From: Verrucomicrobia bacterium UBA740
GTDB lineage: Bacteria > Verrucomicrobiota > Kiritimatiellia > RFP12 > UBA1067
DNA length: 18,237 nucleotides
NCBI GenBank assembly: GCA_002298665.1
Contig: DBKW01000082.1
Span: 948-19,184, forward strand
Reading direction: 5' to 3'
The translations under genes were made by a program, and so were the position numbers. A model generated the notes under the pieces. It made no database searches. It had not been told where the DNA came from and saw only the letters and a list, made by a program, of their open reading frames with translations. Of this stretch, positions 6,942 to 13,725 are shown in pieces (the first letter of the stretch is position 1; each line of letters opens with the position of its first letter).

Positions 6942-7517
6942 ATGGGCGAAGTAATCGGAGCGGGCGAGCTTCACAAAGGCGTGAAGCTCTTGATCGATGG
7001 CGAACCTTGGGAAATCACGGAATTCGACTTCTCGAAGCCGGGCAAGGGGCAGGCCATCTACAACTGCAAACTCCGCAACATGATGACAGGCGGGGGCATG
7101 TCGAAGAGCTACCGTTCGGGCGACAAGTTCGAAAAGCCGGACCTGACGCAGATGTCGGTCGTCTATTCGTACGACGACGGCCAGGCGTTCGTGTTCACGG
7201 ACGACAACTTCGAGGAAATCCGCGTCAGCTACGAGGTCATGGGCGACAAGAAGTACTTCTTGATGGACCAGATGGAAGTCAAGGCGCTGTTCTTCAACGA
7301 CAAGGTCATCGGCGTCGACCTGCCGCAGCTCGTGGAGCGCCGCGTGACGAAGGTCGAGCCGGGCGTAAAGGGCAACACGGCGTCGGGCAAGGTGACGAAG
7401 CCGGCGACGGTCGAGGGCGGATACACGCTCGCGGTGCCGCTTTTCATCAACGAAGGCGACCTCATCCGCATCAACACGGAAACGGGCGAATACAACGACC
7501 GCATTTCGACGAAGTAA
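6942..7517 (+). CDS. efp: Translation elongation factor P
   Basis: 191 aa. EF-P binds between the P and E sites and rescues ribosomes stalled on polyproline. All three beta-barrel domains are present. Domain I has the loop KPGKGQA with Lys35 at the tip, the position that carries post-translational modification in many bacteria (for example beta-lysylation by EpmA; no modification gene lies in this window). The C-terminus has the family signature GDLIRINTETGEYNDR. The ribosome binding site AGGAG is 7 nt upstream. The 54-nt gap after fabH is AT-rich; it could hold a promoter, but no clear -35/-10 pair was found. It is followed by prfB after 12 nt. Confidence 0.97.
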   Translation: MGEVIGAGELHKGVKLLIDGEPWEITEFDFSKPGKGQAIYNCKLRNMMTGGGMSKSYRSGDKFEKPDLTQMSVVYSYDDGQAFVFTDDNFEEIRVSYEVMGDKKYFLMDQMEVKALFFNDKVIGVDLPQLVERRVTKVEPGVKGNTASGKVTKPATVEGGYTLAVPLFINEGDLIRINTETGEYNDRISTK

Positions 7518-7529
7518 GCGCGTCTAGCC

Positions 7530-8675
7530 ATGGCCGAAGAAGCAAAAGAGAAACTTCTGGAGAGCGAAGAAGTCCGCTCGCGCATCGAGGACTTGAAGAA
7601 ACGCGCCGCCGAGATGGCCGCGTACATCAAGATCGACGCGCGGCGGGCGCACATGGCCGAACTCGAAGCCCGGCAGGCGCAAGGGGATTTCTGGAACAAC
7701 GCCAACAAGGCGCGCGAAGTCATCGCCGCGACGAACGCGGAGCGCGCCTACATCGTGCCCTACGACGCGCTTCTGAAGGCGATCGAGGACGCAGGGGTTC
7801 TGCTCGAGCTGGCCGAGATGGAGGAAGGGCTCGCCCGGCAGACGGCGCTGCGCGAGACGCTGGACGAGTGCGCCAAGGCCGACACGTTCTTCGACAAGAT
7901 CCGTCTTCAGTCCCTGCTGGGCGGCAAGTTCGACGCGTGCAACGTGTTCGTCAAGCTCCATGCGGGGCAGGGGGGCACGGAGGCGTGCGACTGGGTGGCG
8001 ATGCTGTACCGCATGTACCAGCGCTACGCCGAAAGCCAGGGTTGGAAGGTCGAGGAATACGATTCGCAGCCGGGCGAAGAGGCGGGGTACAAGGACGTCT
8101 ACTTCCGCGTGGAAGGTCCGTACGCCTTCGGCATGCTCAAGGCCGAGCGCGGCATCCACCGGCTCGTGCGCATTTCGCCGTTCGACGCCAACAAGCGCCG
8201 GCAGACCTCCTTCGCGTCGATGGAGACGGTGGCGGAGATCAACGACGACATCGACGTCGAGATCAAGGACGAGGATCTGCGCATCGACACCTACCGCTCG
8301 GGCGGCGCCGGCGGCCAGCACGTCAACAAGACGGATTCGGCCGTACGCCTGACGCACTTGCCCACGGGCATCGTGGTGGCCTGCCAGAAGGAACGTTCGC
8401 AGCACATGAACAAGGAAAAGGCGATGAACATGCTGCGCGCCCAGCTCTACGAGTACTACGAAGACCAGAAGCGCGCCGAAATGGACCGCTTCTACGGCGC
8501 GAAGAGCGAAAACGGGTGGGGTTCGCAGATCCGTTCGTACGTCTTTTGTCCGTACACCATGGTCAAGGACCTTCGCACGCAGTACGAAACGAGCGACGTG
8601 AACGGCGTGATGGACGGGAATATCCAGCCGTTCATCGAGGCGTGGTTGCAGAAAAAGGCGACGGAAGCGAAGTAA
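7530..8675 (+). CDS. prfB: Peptide chain release factor 2 (no programmed frameshift)
   Basis: 381 aa. Recognises UAA/UGA and triggers peptide release. The stop-codon recognition motif SPF is at 216-218 (RISPFDANKRR) and the catalytic GGQ at 261-263 (SGGAGGQHVNKTDSAVR), with Ser at the position equivalent to E. coli residue 246. The N-terminus reads straight through the region where E. coli prfB has its UGA frameshift site (RIEDLKKRAAEMAAYIKID against RIQDL...GYLDYD), so autoregulation by frameshifting is absent. No ribosome binding site precedes the ATG. It lies in the same frame as efp, separated by the efp TAA and four sense codons. Its TAA overlaps the next ATG by one base (TAATG). Confidence 0.97.
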   Translation: MAEEAKEKLLESEEVRSRIEDLKKRAAEMAAYIKIDARRAHMAELEARQAQGDFWNNANKAREVIAATNAERAYIVPYDALLKAIEDAGVLLELAEMEEGLARQTALRETLDECAKADTFFDKIRLQSLLGGKFDACNVFVKLHAGQGGTEACDWVAMLYRMYQRYAESQGWKVEEYDSQPGEEAGYKDVYFRVEGPYAFGMLKAERGIHRLVRISPFDANKRRQTSFASMETVAEINDDIDVEIKDEDLRIDTYRSGGAGGQHVNKTDSAVRLTHLPTGIVVACQKERSQHMNKEKAMNMLRAQLYEYYEDQKRAEMDRFYGAKSENGWGSQIRSYVFCPYTMVKDLRTQYETSDVNGVMDGNIQPFIEAWLQKKATEAK

Positions 8676-9010
8676 TGGCGTATGAGAATGGTGTGGACTG
8701 GAGACCTCTCGCACCGGAAGCGCGCGGGAGGTTTCGCACGTTTCCCGACGCGGTCCGGGCGGCTTTCAAGGAGCTCTACCGCGAGCAGAATCCATTCTTC
8801 GCCCAAATCGTCGACCGGTGGGGCGAACTCTTTCCGCAGTTAAGGGCGCGTCCGCTCCGGTTCGAGGACGGCGTGCTTTATCTGGCCGTGCGGAACGCGC
8901 CGACCGCTTTCGGGGTGAGGCCCAAGCTGGCGGGGGTGCGCCGTGTTCTTTCGGCGCTTCCGGGCGCACCCGCGGATATCAAGGTGAAGTTGGAGATTTG
9001 CGCATGCTGA
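8675..9010 (+). CDS. DUF721/DciA-like small protein
   Basis: 111 aa from ATG 8675, which overlaps the prfB stop. The frame is also open far upstream, but that part lies inside prfB and efp in another frame and is not coding. Layout: a short N-terminal helix region, then WGELFPQLRARPLRFEDGVLYLAVRNAPTA followed by a helix and DIKVKLEI. The pattern W..(L/F)....P..(L)..G.L.(L)V.(N/S) then a C-terminal beta strand matches the DUF721 family, whose best-known member DciA is the ancestral loader of the replicative helicase DnaB. The match is by eye only. The function is inferred from the family, and a distinct small RNA- or DNA-binding protein is possible. The end overlaps the following gene by 7 nt. 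Confidence 0.55.
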   Translation: MAYENGVDWRPLAPEARGRFRTFPDAVRAAFKELYREQNPFFAQIVDRWGELFPQLRARPLRFEDGVLYLAVRNAPTAFGVRPKLAGVRRVLSALPGAPADIKVKLEICAC

Positions 9011-10524
9011 TTTTGCTGGCGAGCGGTCTTCTTGCCGCGTCCACGTTCACGCGGACGCTGGAGCGGGTGAATTCCATGGACCCGGCTGACGCTCAGGCGG
9101 TCTACGATTCGAAGGCGGTGCAGCTCGTCTACGAGACGCCGCTCAACATAGATTACGCCGCGCGGCCCTACCGGCTCGCACCCGGACTTTGCGAATTGCC
9201 GCAGGTCTCCTCCAACGGGCTCGTCTACACCTTTGCGCTCGTAAAGAAGGCGCCGGTGACATCCGCCGACATCAAACGGCAACTGGACCGGGTGCGCGAC
9301 CCCGCAAACGCCTCGCCGGGTGGGTGGAGTCTCAAGCAAGTGGAGAAGGTGGAGGCGCCGGATCCGGAGCATCTTGTGGTGACGCTCAAGACGCGGCAGT
9401 TCGTCTTTCCCTGGATGATGGCGCTGAGCACATCGGCCGTCCCTGACAGCCGCGGGAAGGGCACAGGGCCCTATCAGCTGGCGTCGTGGTGGAAGAACCA
9501 CGAGATGGTTTTTACGCGCAACTACGCCTGGCGGGGCTGGCGGACGCTTCCCATGCCGCCGGGCTACGCGCCATTCGACACGATCCGCTTTCTCGTCGTC
9601 GACGACGCCTCTACGCAGTGGCTCATGTTTTTGAAGGGCGAACTCGGCTTTCTTGGCGAGATTTCGCGCGACAACTGGGATGTCGTCGTGGACGCGAACG
9701 GGCAGATCGACCCGCGGCTGAAGGCGCAGGGCGTGACCCTCCATTGCATGGACGCGCTCGACATCCGCTACATCGGCTTCAACATGCGCGATCCCATCGT
9801 GGGAAAGAACAAGAAGCTGCGCCAGGCGCTGACCTGCGCCTTCGATTCGTCCAAGTGGTGCGCGTTCTTCAACAATCGCGCGCTGCCGGCGAATGGGCCG
9901 GTTCCGCCGGGGGTTGAAGGGCGCTTGGAGGATCCCAATCCCTACGCCTTCAACCTAGAAAAGGCGCGGCGGCTCATGGCGGAGGCGGGGTACGCGAACG
10001 GGATAGACCCGGCGACCGGCCGGCGGCTCGTGCTTTCGCTCGCCGTGGGGCGCCCGACGCAGGATTCGCGCGAGGCGGGGGAGTTGATCGCCAATTTCTT
10101 CGAAAAGATCGGGGTCAATCTCGAACTCAGATTCTTCACGTGGGAGGCGTTCCTGCGGGCGGTGAACGAGGGTCGCACGCAAATGTGCATGATGGGATGG
10201 AACGGGGACTATCCGGACGCGGAAAACTTCCTGCAGCTCTTCCATTCGCGGAACGTGAGCCCGGGGGCGAACCATTCCTACTACGTCAACCCCGCCTACG
10301 ACGCGGCGTTCGACGCGGCGATGAATGCCCAGACGACTGAAGAGCGGTGCAAATACTGGCGGACGTGTCAGCGCATCCTGCGCGAGGACTGTCCGTGGAT
10401 ATTCGCCCACTATTCACGCGCCTATTCGCTGACGCATGCGCGCGTCGCGAACTATATTCCCAGCAATTTCCCGTACGGACAGGAAACCTATCTGCGCGAA
10501 AAGAAAGAGGCGACGAAGAAATGA
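9004..10524 (+). CDS. ABC transporter solute-binding protein, family 5 (peptide/nickel type)
   Basis: 506 aa. Start chosen at ATG 9004, which has GGAG 8 nt upstream and overlaps the previous gene by 7 nt. Residues 1-12 (MLILLASGLLAA) form a short hydrophobic export signal without a lipobox Cys. The body follows the SBP_bac_5 plan of DppA/OppA: YTFALVKKAPVTSADIKRQLDRVRDP (the VTAEDV..S..R motif), VEAPDPEHLVVTLK, GTGPYQL, LDIRYIGFNM near the lobe hinge, KLRQALTCAFD and a C-terminal GWNGDYPDAENFL. It would bind peptides or similar solutes outside the membrane. No permease or ATPase genes adjoin it, and it is flanked by prfB/dciA-like and tsaB, so the partner transporter must be elsewhere or its job is different. 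Its TGA overlaps the tsaB ATG (ATGA). Confidence 0.88.
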   Translation: MLILLASGLLAASTFTRTLERVNSMDPADAQAVYDSKAVQLVYETPLNIDYAARPYRLAPGLCELPQVSSNGLVYTFALVKKAPVTSADIKRQLDRVRDPANASPGGWSLKQVEKVEAPDPEHLVVTLKTRQFVFPWMMALSTSAVPDSRGKGTGPYQLASWWKNHEMVFTRNYAWRGWRTLPMPPGYAPFDTIRFLVVDDASTQWLMFLKGELGFLGEISRDNWDVVVDANGQIDPRLKAQGVTLHCMDALDIRYIGFNMRDPIVGKNKKLRQALTCAFDSSKWCAFFNNRALPANGPVPPGVEGRLEDPNPYAFNLEKARRLMAEAGYANGIDPATGRRLVLSLAVGRPTQDSREAGELIANFFEKIGVNLELRFFTWEAFLRAVNEGRTQMCMMGWNGDYPDAENFLQLFHSRNVSPGANHSYYVNPAYDAAFDAAMNAQTTEERCKYWRTCQRILREDCPWIFAHYSRAYSLTHARVANYIPSNFPYGQETYLREKKEATKK

Positions 10525-11141
10525 AAACGCTGGTTGTTGATCGTTCAACGGAGGTGCAGTCCCTTGCCTATGTGGACGGGGATGCCCTGAAGGCGTCCTG
10601 CGTCCTGGAGGGTCTGGACGGGCGCAGCGGCGAATGGGTCGTACGGGTGCGGGACTTCATGCGGGGGCAAGGCGTGGAGAAGCCGGACCGCATTGTCGTC
10701 GGGACAGGTCCGGGTTCGTTCGCGGGCATCCGCGCGGCGCTGGCTTTCGCGCAAGGATTCGCGCTCGGGAGCGGGTGTACGGTCCTTGGGCTTCCCTCGC
10801 CCTGCGCCGGGGCGAAAATCGGCACGGACGAACCGTGCGCGATCGTGGGCGATGCCCGTCGCGGGCTTTATTGGGTCGCGCTTTTCGAGGGTGCGCGGCT
10901 GGTCACGCCCATATTCGAGATGGACGCCGAGACGCTCCCGAAGCGCATCCCCATCGGGGTGGACGTGCTGACGCCCGACGAGAAGCGGATTAACGCCGTC
11001 CTGAAGGAAAAGTTTGACGCGGCGTACAAGGGGGCGTTCCGTCCGCATGCCGCGGATTTGGCGCGTGCGTTTCTTGCGAACCCCGCGCTGTTGACGAAAG
11101 AACCGCTGCCGATCTACCTGAATCCGGCGGTGCGAACTTGA
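10521..11141 (+). CDS. tsaB: tRNA threonylcarbamoyladenosine biosynthesis protein TsaB
   Basis: 206 aa from ATG 10521, overlapping the previous stop by 4 nt (ATGA). TsaB is the non-catalytic ASKHA-fold partner of TsaD in making t6A37 on ANN-decoding tRNAs. Recognisable features are the N-terminal strand MKTLVVDRSTEVQSLAYV and the hallmark VVGTGPGSFAGIRAALAFAQGFALG at about 59-83, followed by a short diverged C-terminal half. It is slightly shorter than E. coli TsaB. Partners tsaC, tsaD and tsaE are not in the window. It is followed 17 nt later by cmk. Confidence 0.92.
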   Translation: MKTLVVDRSTEVQSLAYVDGDALKASCVLEGLDGRSGEWVVRVRDFMRGQGVEKPDRIVVGTGPGSFAGIRAALAFAQGFALGSGCTVLGLPSPCAGAKIGTDEPCAIVGDARRGLYWVALFEGARLVTPIFEMDAETLPKRIPIGVDVLTPDEKRINAVLKEKFDAAYKGAFRPHAADLARAFLANPALLTKEPLPIYLNPAVRT

Positions 11142-11158
11142 GAAGAGGAGGGTTTTAC

Positions 11159-11842
11159 ATGCCTACTACACAACCGCGCGTCATCGCGATAGATGGTCCG
11201 AGCGGCGCGGGAAAGAGCAGTGTTTCGCGTCGCGTGGGGGAGAAACTGGGATTTCTGCACGTGGATAGCGGTGCGCTCTACCGGATCATGACGTGGCAGT
11301 GCCTCGCGCACGGGGTGGATACGCGTGATCCGGAGGCGGTCGCGGCCTGCGCGGCGGACGTGGCCGTCGAGGGGACGCCGGAGGAGGGGCGCATCGTCTG
11401 GCGCGTCGGGGGCGAAGAGCCCGGCAACCGCATCCGCACGCCCGAAATCAACGCCCACGCCTCCCATGTCGCCACGGTCAAGGCGGTGCGGGACAAGATA
11501 ACGGCGATTTTGAGGGGGCTTGTCCGCCAGGGGAATCTGGTCGTGGAGGGACGCGACATCACGACCGTGGTTTTCCCCGACACCCCCGCCCGCTTCTACC
11601 TGACCGCGAGCGCCGAAGCGCGCGCCGCCCGCCGGCAGAAAGAGGAAATCGAGAAGGGTATCGCCCGGCAGTCCGCGGAAGCGGTGAAGGCGTCTTTGCT
11701 CGCGCGCGACAAAATCGACTCCTCCCGCGCCTATGCGCCGCTCCGCAAGGCGGATGGCGTCCTTGAGATCGACTCGAGCCACATGACCCTGGACGAAGTC
11801 GTGCAGGCCGTCCTCGCGGCACTTCCTGGCGATTGGACGTAA
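11159..11842 (+). CDS. cmk: (d)CMP kinase
   Basis: 227 aa. Phosphorylates CMP/dCMP to CDP/dCDP. The start at ATG 11159 is supported by a strong GAGGAGGG 6 nt upstream; an in-frame TTG at 11138 is less likely. The P-loop is GPSGAGKSS at 13-21, followed by GFLHVDSGALYR (the NMP-binding part), INAHASHVATVKAVRDKI, LVVEGRDITTVVFPDTPARFYLTAS and RDKIDSSRAYAPLRKADG, all typical of Cmk. Its TAA is in frame with, and one codon before, the ATG of the following deaminase gene. Confidence 0.96.
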   Translation: MPTTQPRVIAIDGPSGAGKSSVSRRVGEKLGFLHVDSGALYRIMTWQCLAHGVDTRDPEAVAACAADVAVEGTPEEGRIVWRVGGEEPGNRIRTPEINAHASHVATVKAVRDKITAILRGLVRQGNLVVEGRDITTVVFPDTPARFYLTASAEARAARRQKEEIEKGIARQSAEAVKASLLARDKIDSSRAYAPLRKADGVLEIDSSHMTLDEVVQAVLAALPGDWT

Positions 11843-11845
11843 TCC

Positions 11846-13084
11846 ATGGCCGTCGAACTGCGTGATGTCGCCCTCATCCTCCCCGGCCACCGCGTCGGGA
11901 CGGGATCCGTGACGATTGCGGGGGATGCGATTGCCGCGCTAGAGGAATATCCGGTCCGTTCGCCGACGCGCGTGGTCCTGCCCGGGCTCGTGAATTGCCA
12001 CGGGCATACGGCGATGACGCTTCTGCGCGGACAGGGGGGCGGATTGCCCCTCAAACGCTGGCTGGAAGAGGCGATTTTCCCGATAGAGGCAAAATTGACG
12101 GCGGCGGACATTTCTCTCGGCATGACATGGGGGGCGCTGGAGATGTTGGCCGGGGGCACGACCTGTGTGGCCGACATGTACGATTTTCCCCAAGCCGGCG
12201 GCGCGGCGCTTTCCGCCGCGGGGATGAAGGGGAATATCTGCCGTGTGGGGCTCGCATTCGCCGCGGACAATCCGCCCGGACGCCTCGCGGAATGCATCCA
12301 GTTCGTGAAAGACTGGCCCAACGGTCGTGTTGTCGCCGATATTTGCGTGCATTCGGAATATCTGACGAACGAACCGTTTTGCCGGGCGTTGGCCGCGGCG
12401 AACCGGACCTTGAAGCGACCGATCCACGTGCACGTCTCGGAGACTGCCGAGGAGCACCGGGCGTGCCTCGCCCGCCACGGCAAGACGCCCCTGGCGTATT
12501 TGGCGGACACGGGACTTCTGGACTACGGCGGCTACGCGGCACATTGCGTCCACTGCACGGACGAAGATTTCGCGATCATGCGCGAAAAGAACGTGACGCT
12601 GGTGCACAATCCGTCCAGCAACATGAAGCTGGGGAGCGGTTTCGCGCGCATTCCGGAAGCGTTGGAGGCGGGTGTCAATGTGGCGCTCGGGACGGACGGG
12701 TGCGCGTCGAACGACAATCTCAACATGTTCGAGGAAATGCATCTGGCCGCGCTTATCCACAAGGGGCGGTTGGGCGATCCGACCGTGCTGCCGGCCTGGA
12801 CGATACTGGACATGGCGACGAAAAACGGCGCCCGCGCCCTCGGGCGTCCGGATACGGGGGAATTGGCTGTCGGCAAGAAGGCGGACCTTTGCGTCCTGAG
12901 CCTGGAAAAGCCGCATCTCAAACCCTATGCGGACCTTGCCAATCTGCTTGTTTATTCCGCACAAGCCGCGGATGTCGTGCAAACGTACGTGGACGGACGA
13001 CTCCTCTACGACCGCGGCGTTTGGCCGGCCGTATCGGCGGAACCGATCCGGGCGGCCGTAGAGGCTTGGCGCGTACGCGCCTGA
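11846..13084 (+). CDS. mtaD: 5-methylthioadenosine/S-adenosylhomocysteine deaminase-type amidohydrolase
   Basis: 412 aa. A metal-dependent amidohydrolase, probably deaminating methylthioadenosine and/or S-adenosylhomocysteine to the inosine derivatives. Metal ligands by analogy with the T. maritima enzyme: His52 and His54 (NCHGHTAM), His196 (HVHVSET, with Glu199), Asp284 (GTDGCASNDNLNMFEEM); His233 lies in AAHCVHCT. The N- and C-terminal strands form the small composite beta domain (VLPGLVN; GELAVGKKADLCVL). No ribosome binding site is seen. It starts 3 nt after the cmk stop in the same frame, so it is probably translated by re-initiation. Related ATZ/TRZ deaminases with other substrates are possible. 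It ends 5 nt before the convergent response regulator gene. Confidence 0.88.
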   Translation: MAVELRDVALILPGHRVGTGSVTIAGDAIAALEEYPVRSPTRVVLPGLVNCHGHTAMTLLRGQGGGLPLKRWLEEAIFPIEAKLTAADISLGMTWGALEMLAGGTTCVADMYDFPQAGGAALSAAGMKGNICRVGLAFAADNPPGRLAECIQFVKDWPNGRVVADICVHSEYLTNEPFCRALAAANRTLKRPIHVHVSETAEEHRACLARHGKTPLAYLADTGLLDYGGYAAHCVHCTDEDFAIMREKNVTLVHNPSSNMKLGSGFARIPEALEAGVNVALGTDGCASNDNLNMFEEMHLAALIHKGRLGDPTVLPAWTILDMATKNGARALGRPDTGELAVGKKADLCVLSLEKPHLKPYADLANLLVYSAQAADVVQTYVDGRLLYDRGVWPAVSAEPIRAAVEAWRVRA

Positions 13085-13089
13085 ACTGA

Positions 13090-13725
13090 TCAATCCTCGG
13101 GGATGATGTGGTCGCGCAGACCGATCATCACGGCTTCCGCGCGGTTGGCGGCGCCCAACTTGTCGTAAATCGCGGCGATGTGGAGCTTGATGCAGTTCGC
13201 GCTCACGCCGCAGAGTTTGCCGATTTCCTTGTTGGTCAGGCCGTGCGCCAAAGCCGTCAGGATCTGGGTCTGGCGCGCCGTCATCTTCGTGAACGTCGGG
13301 TTGGCGTCCAGAATGGCCTTCGCTTCGGGCGAGATGTAGTTCTTGCCGGCGGAGACTTCGTGGATGGCGGTGATGATTTCGTCGTTGCTCGCGCCCTTGA
13401 TGACGATCGCTCGGGCGCCCGCGGCCTTGACACGCGCCAAGTCGCGCGCCGAGGTGCTGGTCGTCAGGATGACGATGCGCGCGCGGCGGGAGAGCTTGCG
13501 GATCTTTTCCGTGGCGTCAATGCCGTTGCAGCCGGGCATCAGAATGTCCATGACGACGATGTTCGGCTTGAGTTCCTTGACCTTCGCACAGGCTTCGTCG
13601 CCGTCCGAGGCTTCGGCGATGACTTCGAATTTGGGTTCCGTGCTCAACAAGGCACGCAGACCCATGCGCACGATGGCGTGGTCGTCGACGATGAGTATCG
13701 TTATTTTATTGCTGTTGTTGTTCAT
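13090..13725 (-). CDS. LuxR/NarL-family response regulator
   Basis: 211 aa. Receiver domain at about 8-125 with the acidic pair Asp14/Asp15 (VDDH), phosphoacceptor Asp60 (MDILMPG), Thr88 (ILTTS) and Lys110 (VIKG). A LuxR-type helix-turn-helix follows at about 147-206 (MTARQTQILTALAHGLTNKEIGKL, then NCIKLHIAAIYDKLGAANRAEAV). All phosphorelay residues are present, so it should be a functional DNA-binding regulator. Its ATG overlaps the stop of the kinase gene (ATGA), with GAGGGA upstream, so the pair is translationally coupled. Targets are not readable from the sequence. Confidence 0.95.
   Translation of the reverse strand: MNNNSNKITILIVDDHAIVRMGLRALLSTEPKFEVIAEASDGDEACAKVKELKPNIVVMDILMPGCNGIDATEKIRKLSRRARIVILTTSTSARDLARVKAAGARAIVIKGASNDEIITAIHEVSAGKNYISPEAKAILDANPTFTKMTARQTQILTALAHGLTNKEIGKLCGVSANCIKLHIAAIYDKLGAANRAEAVMIGLRDHIIPED

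Noticed and set aside
7007..8674. Long + strand open frame over efp and prfB
   Set aside because: Gly/Arg-rich shadow. Only its last 111 codons (8675-9010) look like a real gene, with its own start overlapping the prfB stop.
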